Position numbers and translations under genes: made by a program
Shown here: positions 54,557 through 64,000 of the stretch, one piece after another
How positions within the stretch are numbered: the stretch's first letter is position 1
Layout of the letters: each line of letters starts with the position of its first letter
NCBI RefSeq assembly: GCF_001949145.1
Contig: NW_019091532.1
Coordinates: 418,264-482,263 of the forward strand
From: Acanthaster planci
Lineage: Eukaryota > Echinodermata > Asteroidea > Valvatida > Acanthasteridae
Direction of reading: 5' to 3'
Length of the DNA: 64,000 nt
Notes under the pieces: generated by a model
Databases searched by the model: none
Told to the model about the DNA's origin: nothing
What the model saw: the letters and a program-made list of their open reading frames with translations, nothing else

Positions 54557-55478
54557 ATGCATCTATGGAGTTTACTTCTTGCCAGTTTACTGGTATTTTC
54601 CCACCTCAGCTGGTCAGACGCAGGGAGCGTTCGAGTACGGAAAAGCGCGGGAAATGGTGAGTTACCGTGTAAACTTGTCACTAACAACGCACACCATGGG
54701 AACACTTTTTCATTTAAAAACGTGTCCTTAACAGGAAGCATTATTATGTAACCCCAGGACTTACTCTGTGTGAATTTACATGTGATGCAGTTGTATCTGA
54801 ATACAAGTAGTATTTGAAGCTTCAAAATGGGTGCGTGCATGTGTACTAGAAGAAACAGCTAGTTCAAGTTTTCCACGAAAATGTAGACCTACTTAAGAGA
54901 AAAAGACCTTAAGTGTCATTTTCCCCTACAACAGGCAAAGTAACCAACTTTCAAGTTGCCCCCCCCCCTTTTGGAATATTTTCAACTCCATTTGGTTGCC
55001 CATAAGCAAAAATGTAAAATCGGTCATCGACTGAAGGTTAAAAGAACATGGAAGACCCGGGCACCTCTTTAATTTCCGAAGTTTTAACATTTTTGAAATG
55101 TCAACATGGTAGTTTTCTTTGGAGGAGGGCTCTTTTACGGATTCAAAAGGCAACCATTTTGAAAAAGTTCCATTTTCCCCTCGCCCGACTAGATACCTGG
55201 ATATTTTACTGTGTAATAACGACCAACCGGAGACAATTTTAGAGGCCGGCACCGCCAATTGACATATTTTATGAACATTTCTTCTAGGTATTATAAAAGA
55301 TGGCAACTGCCCGCCTTTGGAAAGTGAAGAGATTCAATATTACGCAGGGTATGAACCATGTCCAGAACAATGCCGATATTTTTCCCAGGGCGACAGTGAT
55401 TGTCCGGGTGTGAAAAAATGTTGCGAGACGACTTGTGGTGACGAGAGCTTCGTATGTGTTGTACCGGATGAACCCTAA
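54557..55478 (+). CDS. Small secreted WAP four-disulfide-core protein (two exons)
   Basis: Exons 54557-54656 and 55288-55478 join in phase 1 across a GTGAGT...TTCTAG intron to give 96 residues. Residues 1 to about 22 (MHLWSLLLASLLVFSHLSWS) are a signal peptide. The mature part has a short basic linker (VRVRKSAGN) and one WAP domain: NCPP, EPCPEQC, DSDCPG, KKCCETTCG and FVC supply all eight cysteines in the order and spacing of the family. Single-WAP proteins of this size are typically protease inhibitors or antimicrobial factors (elafin/SLPI class). Which activity applies here cannot be read from sequence. TAA is at 55476-55478. Confidence 0.88.
54657..55287 (+). other. Intron of the WAP gene
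   Basis: It has a GTGAGT donor and a CTTCTAG acceptor. I see nothing in it beyond a C-run near 54960. Confidence 0.8.
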
Positions 55479-56165
55479 CGGAACTCAAGAGGTCAGAGTT
55501 CACTTCATTGATCTCCATTATCTATAAGGAGGTTCATATTCTATTAGATTCTAACAAGAATCGAACTTATTAGTCTATGCATGCACGTAACTTGAACCGG
55601 GATAAAACCCTCAAACGAGGCAGTTCGAAATTCCATGCGCAACCGCGTTGAAGGTCACGCAGTTATAATCATTAGACCTTTTTTCTGTTGTACAATTAGA
55701 TATCCACCAATTTTACAAACGTCACCTCAATTTTGTATATGCGAACCAAAATCGGGAGTCTACGAACGCTACTGGTGACAGTGGCGTATCAAGTGGGGAG
55801 AGGGCTTCCATGGAGACATGTTGCCAAATTCGTTATTATTTTATTAATTTTTTTTCGGGGGGAGGCAATTGAAAGCATTAACACTTTCGAAACTAAATCA
55901 CCCTTTTGGGGGAAGGGGTGAAGATTCCTCTGTGGATGATAAAATTTTGGCCGTCATTTTCATTTTTAAAAAATCCCATTGTTTGTCCCCTCCTCAACCG
56001 CTAACGTGGATACGTCACCGATTGCCAACTTAGCTGGAGGAGCTGACCATGGACGTCTGCGGACTGCATCTCAATGAATTCGGACAAACTTGCAAAATCC
56101 AAAATACAAAATAATTACGTGTTCCTCACCCGGTTTGGGCTGGCGCACCCAGCGTTAAAGTCCTT

Positions 56166-56314
56166 GTACCCGAACTCGAGTATAACTCGGGTACCAATAA
56201 ATACTTGGCCCGTACTCGATCGTAAGTACTCGAAAAAAAAGTATTCAGCGCGTACTCGTATTTTTGTACTCGAACTCGTCCATAAACTCGATAAATTGTA
56301 CTCGGTTAACTCGA
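56166..56314. repeat. ACTCG-rich cryptic repeat
   Basis: About ten occurrences of [AT]ACTCG[AGT] fall in 150 bp with irregular spacing, including the partly palindromic CGAACTCGAGTATAACTCGG at the left end. The words are self-complementary in places (CTCGAG). No fixed period is visible. Confidence 0.65.
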
Positions 56315-59300
56315 TCACAGTCACGCAATACTTGAAAAGAAGTTGGGATCTTTTTCGATACTAAACTCAGGCCCGTTGCCTGACCAGAGACGGGGGATGG
56401 GGTGTTCGTCAAAACCAAAAGTGGAACTTTGGGCACGGTGAACACACATTTTTATACAAAGTCCTTTCATAATGTGCTTTGGAACACAATAGCAACAAGT
56501 TCCATGTTTGTCGCGAACCGAAGGTAGCATGTTAGACTTGCAAAGTCCCCTACTTCAGTTTTCAATATTCACGGCGTGTTGTAAATTGGCCTGGTATATA
56601 AATCTGCTCTTCACTCAGCACCTTGAATCGGGCACTGGGTGACCAATGAATGATATGAACATAATTATTAAAAAAAATCTTAGAAAATCCCCCCAAAATT
56701 TCAGAAGTTCTAAAAAAAGTGATAAATTCTAGTAAATCATTATTAACTCCCCATCCACTCACTAACTAAAATTGGTGAAAAAATATTTTGAGGCGCATTT
56801 CATTTTGTACTTTGGAAAAAAAAATCGGAAAATCGGACCAAAATTAATTGTCATTGGAACTTTGTAGCGGTTATCGACATTTATGAATCAAAATATTTGG
56901 AGTTTGATTAAATTTCACCTTCTGTGAAATTGGAGGTAAAATATTGTTCCATACACAAACGATCGAAGCGAAATCGAAGTGCCCATGTATAGGGTCCGCG
57001 CCACTTTCCGGAGCGCATTCTTCAATTTGTAATGTGAAGCAGCGCGCGAACCAGTGTTTTCATTAAAACTCAACTTTCTCGAGTCCTCGAAATTATTTTA
57101 GTGTCCTTGCTGGGTGGGCCATGCAGCAAATCTTTTTAAGACCAGTACAATGATAAACAACATGGATTATACAACCGCAAAAGACAAAAAAGAACAGGCG
57201 TACCACACAATTTGTGAGGTGTGAACGGGTGCATTTACAAGTCTATTAAGTTTTTCTGGACTGGTTTCCTTCATTTCCAACACGTGAGTAGAGCCAATGT
57301 AAACGTTAACCAATGAAAACATGACTGCCATGTCTCCGCGCCCGGAACGCTGCGACGCTGGTATACGTGTGGCTTTGCACTAACCAAGGCGTTCGAAAGG
57401 CACTCTGACGACACCACAAGCACGTGTCTAGTCGCTCCTGTATGTCGAACTTTTTACGCACTAAATAAACCCGTTCGACACTCGAAATGCCTCATCGAGT
57501 AATTGGTTCATGTTGAGAGTATACACCGCTGGTCGTCAGTAACCAGTACGTATAAGCAACCAGGTGGAAATAACGATACGAATTGTCATCAGTGACCCAG
57601 AATGTCGCGAGCGTTGCAGCCAACGGAAAAATGTAACGATGAGAATTTACTAAAATAGCTTCAATAACGCAATTAACAAAATAATAACACTAAGAGTGGC
57701 ACAATTATGTTGCTTGCATGCCCCATGGTGCAACAAGAGATAAAAAAGGTCCTTTCAAGTCTCGGGAATAACTTTTTAAAGCTTCTTCATGAAACTGTTA
57801 ATTTTTTTCCCTGTATAGATTCTGTGTTAAAGAAGAATGGAACCTGATCAACGTTTCTGTGGCCCTTCTCAACCTGCGCTTATTCTAGTGTGCCACTTAA
57901 CTGTGGCCATTCACGAATTTATCATTATTTTACAAAAAAAGTTGTCACAGGCCCTTTGAAGAATTCTGAACAAGTGATCTTTCAAAATATGTGTTCTGCG
58001 ATCTGTAGGATAATAAATGAAAGATAATACCTTTTCGGTTTACTGCCATATTCATGGGACAATTTCTGTAATTCAGATTCCAGATTGTATGTACTAAACA
58101 GGGACGGACCCAGGATTATGAGAAGGGGAGGCATCCCGCCCCCCATTTTTAAAGGACATCATAATATCTTACAATCTGGTGTATATTGAATTGTGTATTC
58201 TTAACAAGTGACTTATGTTTTGTGGTTGCATAATTAGTGAACCATTGGAGGATTACAGAGAGATTAAAAAAATTGGGGTTATTCGAATCCCCCCCGCACG
58301 CCCTTGCTGTATGTAGACATTGAATGTTGTAAAATCGGACTCGCAATTATAATTTGCCCCTATGGCGGTAGATGGCAGCATTAAACAGACTAATAAGCAT
58401 ATGGTAAGTGATCCAAGTCCAGGTCACAGACTAGTACGCGATAGTTTTAATTTATTAGTTGTAAAAGAGTTTGGGTAGGCCCCCGTCACGATAGTTTCCT
58501 CACCAATAACCACGTGTCTTCGTTAGATAATGTCTTGTGCACCTTTTACGTGGGCCTACTGTTCTCTAGCCTTCAGTCAAGGCGTGGCTACCTGGACACA
58601 TGACGCACACGCACGACGAAAACTACAAGCGTGAGGGGCTTTGTTTATAGTTTCTAACCGATCTCAAGAAAAGTCAACATTTCCATGAAGGGGAATCACT
58701 AAGTGGACTTAAAATCTTCATGTCTTTCATTAATGTACATAAAAACTAAATACATACCTCCACGAGGACTTCCGTCGCAGAATCAGTATACCCATGGTTA
58801 GAGCCACACTGAAAATATCTGATTTCTTTTTCCTAACTATCGCCCCTTAGAGCATCAAACTGTCACATTCAAACAAACAAGATATTCGATTTTATCTCCC
58901 TTTTGGCCAACAGTATTCTTTTCCAAACGCTTAATATTATGCTTGCTTTTCCACAAAACTGAAGGCACTGTTAATATATACAAAAAGATATTTCAAACTC
59001 CTTCCTTGCCCGCACCGTGCTCCTGAACAGTGGTGTTTTTCCTCACTTTAAAAATGCACGTCATCTACGTTGGTCAGATATATATGTACTTTCGGGAAAT
59101 ATCATTAAACACCACTCTCAGATGTGTATTGTGGATTCATTTTCCACAAATTAAAGTTTCTGGAAATTTCTGGAATCGTCATTGATTTTTCTACAGACAA
59201 TAGAAATTGTGGGATAAGTATATGCCCCAAAAGAACTAGTATCCAGAAATTTAGATCTACGAGTTGGTAGCTGGGGCTTGATCAGTACGTGACATATCAA

Positions 59301-60255
59301 CAAGTATAATAGTTTGTGCTTTGTTTAATTATAATAAAAGTGACGTGTGAGGACTTCCCCATGTAAATAAAAAATAGTTCAGTGCTGTAAATTATTGGTA
59401 ACTGTACTGTTGAAGAATAAACATCAGTATATTTTTCCAAAGGTAAACTGATTTAAGAGTTTGCATCTCTTCTTTTGTTACTGTCATTGCCCTGTCATTA
59501 GCTACTATTACTGGTGGCTTGTCACGTTGCTGCTGCTGATTACTTTGCCTCCCCTGGAAAAATCCTGGCCACGCCCATGCCAGATAGTAAGGATTGAAGC
59601 CGTAAAAAAATACGGTAACTTAGAAAGTTCACACACGAAAAAATGATATACATTCCTAGGAACTACCAACAACAAAAGAAAACCCCTGTTTGATTGGAAT
59701 GTTTGGAAGTTTAAGATTTCATGTCATGTTTGAGGGCGCTATGCATGCGCAGTTGCTTTGATCCAATATTTTCATTCATGAGTCTGTGTGGCAAGTGACA
59801 GCGCCACCGGCTCAGGCTGCCTTGATGTCGCTTTTTTTTTTAATAATAATCGGAAAATAAGGTCAAATGGGATATGAAGGCGCAATCTTAAGGATTAAAT
59901 TAAAAGTTACATTTTAATTGCACAAGCCCTTTCAGCGCCCTGAGGCAATATTTGGGGGGACCCAATGTCAGTCAGATGCCCCAATGTAAAGTATTCATTT
60001 CAAAACGTTAAATTTAAAGAAGTAGACTCGACTCTTATTCTTATCATGAAGGGATTCAAATGTATACAGTACATGTATGTTCGAGAATACTGTGCGACTA
60101 AAATTGGGTACCCCGCGAATACAGTCTATTTATGCGATGACCATTATTGAGTAAATTGCATTGAAAAAGAATAAAAGCTGGACAAAACAGTCAATCCGTG
60201 CCTTTGGAACTGCTTAAGAGTCATGACTAAAAAACAGGGAAAAAAAGGAAAAAAG

Positions 60256-60260
60256 AAAAA
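60256..60260 (-). terminator. Pol III terminator of tRNA-Glu
   Basis: On the minus strand a run of five T follows the mature tRNA end by seven bases, and a second T-run lies just beyond. This is the usual RNA polymerase III stop signal. Confidence 0.85.
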
Positions 60261-60267
60261 GTTTGCT

Positions 60268-60339
60268 TTCCCACACCGGGAATCGAACCCGGGCCACGGC
60301 GGTGAGAGCGCCGGATCCTAACCACTAGACCATATGGGA
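60268..60339 (-). tRNA. tRNA-Glu (CUC)
   Basis: The reverse complement begins TCCCATATGGTCTAGTGGTT and folds into a full cloverleaf of 72 nt. The acceptor TCCCATA pairs with TGTGGGA (one T-G). The D-arm contains the A box, the anticodon stem CGGCG/CGCCG encloses CTCTCAC with anticodon CTC, and the T-arm is GGTTCGATTCC. It differs from vertebrate tRNA-Glu-CTC at only a few positions, mainly in the acceptor. No intron. Confidence 0.97.
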
Positions 60340-60587
60340 TCAGCTTAACACTTGAGGTAATGTTTGCTTTCTTATAACTTAATTCATTAATCGGCAGCGA
60401 GGCAGCAGCGCCCTCTCTTTTTGTCATGCTCTCATGTCATTGCCATATGGGCGGTATATGCTGGCATGCATGCACGGTGCTCATGTGTACAATGCATGAA
60501 AGATGATGCACGCCTGGTGCATTACTTCATGTACAATGTACAGTGTACGTGTACTTTTACTGGTGAATGTGTGGAAAAGTGAAATTT

Positions 60588-62394
60588 ATGAAAAGAGCTA
60601 AGAAACACCTCCCTCTTATCCTGGAAAACCACGTCCAAGCACGCCAAGAATATAACAAGAATGAACTTGTAATGCACACTCAGGTAAGTAAGTGTGTGTG
60701 ATTTCCACTCAAGAAAAAAAAGTCTTGATCATCATCGAAATTGTTGGGCCCTGGCCTGGGCCTACGCACAGTTTCACTTTAACTTTATAAGTGGGGATTA
60801 ACAGAAGGGACATCTACATTTAAACTTTTGGATTCCCCTTGGTAGATGACTGTGACATCATGCCCGATGACTGTAGTGTATGGTTGATGTTGTGAAAAGA
60901 AGGCAGGCTTTTCAGGTTTTGAGGGAAATTATGAGGGGAAAATGTGAGTGTTTTAACACATGACACATGGTGGAGTAAAATTTGCATGGCTGGTTCATTT
61001 GTAGGAAAGTCACATTTTCTCACAATTTACAATTTGAAATGTCCAAGAAAACAGGGTCAGGGCAGTTAAGACAGTGTTGCCTTTGTCTTTTGGGGGGAAT
61101 GACCAGTTTTGCGCAGATTAACATGACAACGTTAAGGCCCTTCAACTTCAAGTACTTGGTCCTTACTGGAATACTCCGCTTGGGAGTCTCACAAGTAAGA
61201 GACCTTGGGGCTTGGAGAGTGACTACATTGAAATTAGACATTAAATTTTAAATTTAAAATTGAATTTGAAATTTAGAAAAAAAAAAGAAATTGAGTTAAT
61301 TCGGTTGTTTGTGTTTGATTATTTGTAATCTGTTTGGGTGTTGTCAAATATAAACAATCAAACAATCTCTTTGAATTTGTGGTGGCTGAGGGCATCAATG
61401 GCTGAATGGTATCCTGAGGGAGTTTGTACCATTTTTGAACAGTCCTTTCAAACCTTCAGAGAGTTTGGAGTTATTTCTTCTACAAGATCTAGATGTCTTT
61501 GGTAAACAGGCATCTAGTCTAATGGGTACTTGAGGCCATGGAATGACTATCCTGGATTTCCGTCCACCACCCACATACTGCTGAAACAGCTGCCCAAAAA
61601 TTTCAGTATTTTCCAATTTTGTTTTTTTTTCAGAAAAATTATTGTTTTTTCCTGTTTGGCATGGTTAAAAATGGCTGCAAAGTAAATTCGGAGTTCGTAG
61701 TGCGCCCACGTACAAAGGGTGAGATGAAATACAAACTCAACTTACATGTAGGCTGGTTCCCTTTGGATGGATGCGTACTCGCTATCGATGTGCAGTATGT
61801 ACACCAACTAATGAATAATGAAAAAAAGCCTCATGGGTTTTCAAAATTGTCCGGATGGAAATCTAGGATATTCATTCTCATGGCCGTATTATTGACTATG
61901 TTGTAGAGATAGGTGAGCTGGTATATCTGTGTTCGGGGGCACTGTAGTCAGATGCCATTTATGTGCTACTTCCTAAACACGTGGGGATTTTTCAACGAAA
62001 AGAACAGACCGGTAAAGGGAACTCTATGCGTTCATTTGCGTTCAATTAATGCGAGCATCAAAACTCATATTACACTCCGCATATTCTCTGCTGACTGGGC
62101 CTGGGAAGTACGAGTTGACTCGGGTGCGAGCCAACGTGGGTACGAGTGAACTCTGGTGTGAGTTGACCTGGGTACCAGTGCAGTATGCACAGTTTGGCAC
62201 TTCCAGCAAAATGAGAGTTACAAAGAAAAGACGATCGGCTGATGAAGGGATTTTCAATAGAGGACATTGCAAGATCAACTGATCTTGCAGAGAGTGACCA
62301 GTCACGCAGACTGACCAGACGAATGGACCTTATTGCTGCAGAGCACAGTGCCTTGCGAAATTGGGGACGAGTGCTGGATATGCAGCCATTATGA
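60588..62394 (+). CDS. Candidate small two-exon gene, unrecognised
   Basis: A frame at 60588-60683 starts MKRAKKHLPLILENHVQARQ and ends at CAG before a consensus GTAAGT. A plausible last exon, 62218-62394, is in the same phase (0): it begins LQRKDDRLMKGFSIEDIARS and ends RNWGRVLDMQPL and stop. The joined product would be 90 residues, charged and helix-prone. I recognise no family. Weak points: the acceptor before 62218 (AAATGAGAG) has a poor pyrimidine tract, and a better CTTCCAG at 62206 leads to early stops in every phase. Treat the second exon boundary as uncertain. Confidence 0.3.
62109..62178 (+). repeat. 16-bp tandem repeat, 4.4 copies
   Basis: Units TACGAGTTGACTCGGG, TGCGAGCCAACGTGGG, TACGAGTGAACTCTGG and TGTGAGTTGACCTGGG follow one another from 62109, with a partial fifth copy. 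The units diverge by several bases, so the array is not very recent. The 16-bp period is not a multiple of three, arguing against a coding repeat. Confidence 0.85.
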
Positions 62395-62904
62395 TTTTCC
62401 AAACTCTTTGTTACAAAATGATCTTTGCAGACTCAGCAGTCCTTCTTGACACTATTTATGTTTTTTTTTCGGGGGGGGGGGAGTAAAACTTGAACTTTTT
62501 CCTGTTATAGTTATTCCAGTATTCTTCTGTTTTTGATGTGCAGATGGCATGGGTGTAAAGTACACATATGGTGACTCTCCAGTTTAGTGCTAATGATGTA
62601 CATGTAGGTGTACGAGTGAAATGCCAAAGAATGTCTGATAAGTAGTCAGTGCTACTTAGAACACCCTGGAGCAGATAGAAAGGGAAATAACAAAGCTGGT
62701 ATCGATGAGGAAGAGGCTGATCACGTAGTACCAGCCACAGCCTGGATTCCATTCAGATTCTCTCCCTGCGGTCTTCTCCGGGGAACAATTGTCCCAGTGG
62801 CTGGATTGATGCGCTGACATCTCCTGGTTATTCATGAGTCCTGCATATAGTATGGGGGATTACCTGTCCCTATAGTGGTCCCCAGCCAGCTCTGCAGCGG
62901 GGAC

Positions 62905-64000
62905 ATGGCTTGCAATGGCACAGACCCTGTGCTGTCTGTCCAGGACTGGCATTATCGAGCGGAGGGCAACACCTCGTTTGTCATCTTCAACCCCAAGGTA
63001 GGTCTACAGGAGTTGACCAGATGCAGCTGCGATGGGTCATAAGAACCACATCTTGTTGGCAGTTCTACGGAAGAACGCTTTAGTGCAGTGTCAGTGCACA
63101 AAGGTTCGAACTTCAGTTTCCAAGTTGTCTTTCGCTCCCAACATTTCATGATTTAAATTTGCCTTCGGCATGTTTTCGTACTTTGGCTTTCATTGAACTG
63201 ATTGACAAATTTTAATGTTTCTGCAAAATTGGCATCAGACATTTTATCTGACCTAAGTGCAACTCAAAAATTCCTAAAACTTTTCCACTTATTGTTAATT
63301 TTACTGATACTGTATGCGGACTTTTTCACCCAGTACTAAGACTGTATTAGTTTTTTTCCAGCAGATTGGTAAATTGGAAATCATTAAATATACTGCATTT
63401 AATGAAAATCAACACAACTTTCTTTTCTAGACACGGACGATACTGAAATTAAGGAAGAGATGTGTTTCAAAGGACTCGTGTTTGAAGGTAAGACTTAATT
63501 GTGCTGTATTTGACTTGGCAATAAAATCTTCCACCTTTGTGTCTCTTTTATGCCTCTGTGCGAGATGATAAAGTTGAGAAGAAAGTAAACCTTTGCACCC
63601 AGTCAACAGATCACCCTGTGAAATGTGGCCGGTTCAAAATTACAGATGCTCTTATCTCTACAGTTTAATTGGAAACAAACTTGTGAAGAGAATGAAAGAG
63701 GGAAAGAAAAAGATTCAAACCTGGATTGTCCGAGTAAGGGGCATAACTGTGTAACAAAATCACCTCTAAGAAATGCGACACATATTCTGAGATCTATCAC
63801 AATATCATATGCACCATGTTTGGCGAACTTAAAGAGTTATGGTTATGTCTGCTGTTTGAGAATTATTCTTTTGTATACATATACTTGTAATTTATGTTCT
63901 AGGCTGCATCGATTGTTTGTACATCTCAGTGTGTTACTTTTCAAAACTGTTACAGCCACTTGTTGGCTTTAAGCTTTCATTTTAAATTTCAGTTTGGAGA
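62905..64000 (+). CDS. Inositol-pentakisphosphate 2-kinase, 5' exons (partial)
   Basis: Exon 1 (62905-62997, 31 codons) starts MACNGTDPVLSVQDWHYRAE and continues GNTSFVIFNPK. Exon 2 (63431-63487, 19 codons) encodes TRTILKLRKRCVSKDSCLK. Both boundaries are phase 0 with GTAGGT and GTAAGA donors. W-x-Y-x-x-E-G-N followed by a hydrophobic strand and LKLRK is the N-terminal nucleotide-binding region of the IPK1 family, close to the start of vertebrate IPPK. The enzyme phosphorylates the 2-position of inositol pentakisphosphate to make phytate (IP6). The start is chosen because the length before the E-G-N loop fits the family. A TTTCAG at 63987-63992 may open exon 3. The rest lies beyond the window. 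Confidence 0.8.
62998..63430 (+). other. IPPK intron 1
   Basis: It has a GTAGGT donor and a TTTTCTAG acceptor. Nothing else is recognised inside. Confidence 0.75.
63488..63992 (+). other. Probable IPPK intron 2
   Basis: It has a GTAAGA donor. TTTAAATTTCAG ending at 63992 is a good acceptor, with only eight bases of possible exon before the window edge. A 115-codon open frame inside (63625-63972) shows no relation to the kinase. Confidence 0.5.

Larger units (their letters stand above)
55479..60267. other. Intergenic gap with ACTCG-rich repeat
   Basis: No gene is supported. It holds the ACTCG-rich stretch at 56166-56314 and a partial GGACGGACCCAGGA repeat relic near 58100. The 57250-57440 interval is GC-richer, with CCAAT motifs that might mark a promoter, but no transcript can be attached to it. 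Confidence 0.5.

Noticed and set aside
60227-60427. 66-codon minus-strand frame over the tRNA gene
   Set aside because: It is read through the tRNA-Glu sequence; the RNA gene explains the conservation.
61619-61906. 95-codon frame as middle exon of the small candidate gene
   Set aside because: It follows a T-run and CAG that look like an acceptor, but it ends in a stop without a donor in frame and its composition is intron-like.

Overview
The window is eukaryotic genomic DNA: AT-rich, intron-dense, with GT-AG introns, dispersed transposon remnants and a Pol III tRNA gene. Extracellular CUB, calcium-binding EGF and WAP modules, small inverted-repeat elements, tRNA-derived SINEs and retrotransposon tails ending in short A/T repeats suggest a marine invertebrate deuterostome, most likely an echinoderm. 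That assignment is inference from gene and repeat style. Two isolated ambiguous bases (11566, 23266) show it comes from a draft assembly.

Most of the window (about 9.0-50.6 kb, + strand) is one gene. I could assemble 24 coding exons in which all 23 introns have GT-AG ends and matching phases, giving an open frame of 1104 codons plus stop. The predicted secreted protein has a signal peptide, two CUB domains, a basic/Asp-rich linker with a furin-like RHRR site, 17 EGF domains (mostly calcium-binding) and a C-terminal CPTC plus a six-heptad coiled coil resembling the matrilin oligomerisation tail. The signal peptide lies on a tiny first coding exon next to a TATA box, 14.5 kb upstream of the rest. 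I do not recognise the overall architecture as a named family; it looks like a multimeric extracellular-matrix or cell-surface adhesion protein.

Downstream on the same strand are a two-exon gene for a 96-residue secreted WAP four-disulfide-core protein (54557-55478), a tRNA-Glu(CUC) gene on the minus strand (60268-60339), a weak candidate for a small two-exon gene (60588-62394), and the first exons of inositol-pentakisphosphate 2-kinase (IPPK, from 62905), which runs off the right edge.

The non-coding DNA (1-9 kb, intron 1, the other introns and the 50.6-54.5 and 55.5-60.2 kb gaps) has no gene I can support but many recognisable repeats: at least four inverted-terminal-repeat MITEs, a long fold-back element, an inverted array of 11-12 bp units, two SINE copies, two dispersed repeat families with copies tens of kilobases or a few kilobases apart, two retrotransposon 3' tails and several tandem duplications, one directly abutting the acceptor of the acidic exon.
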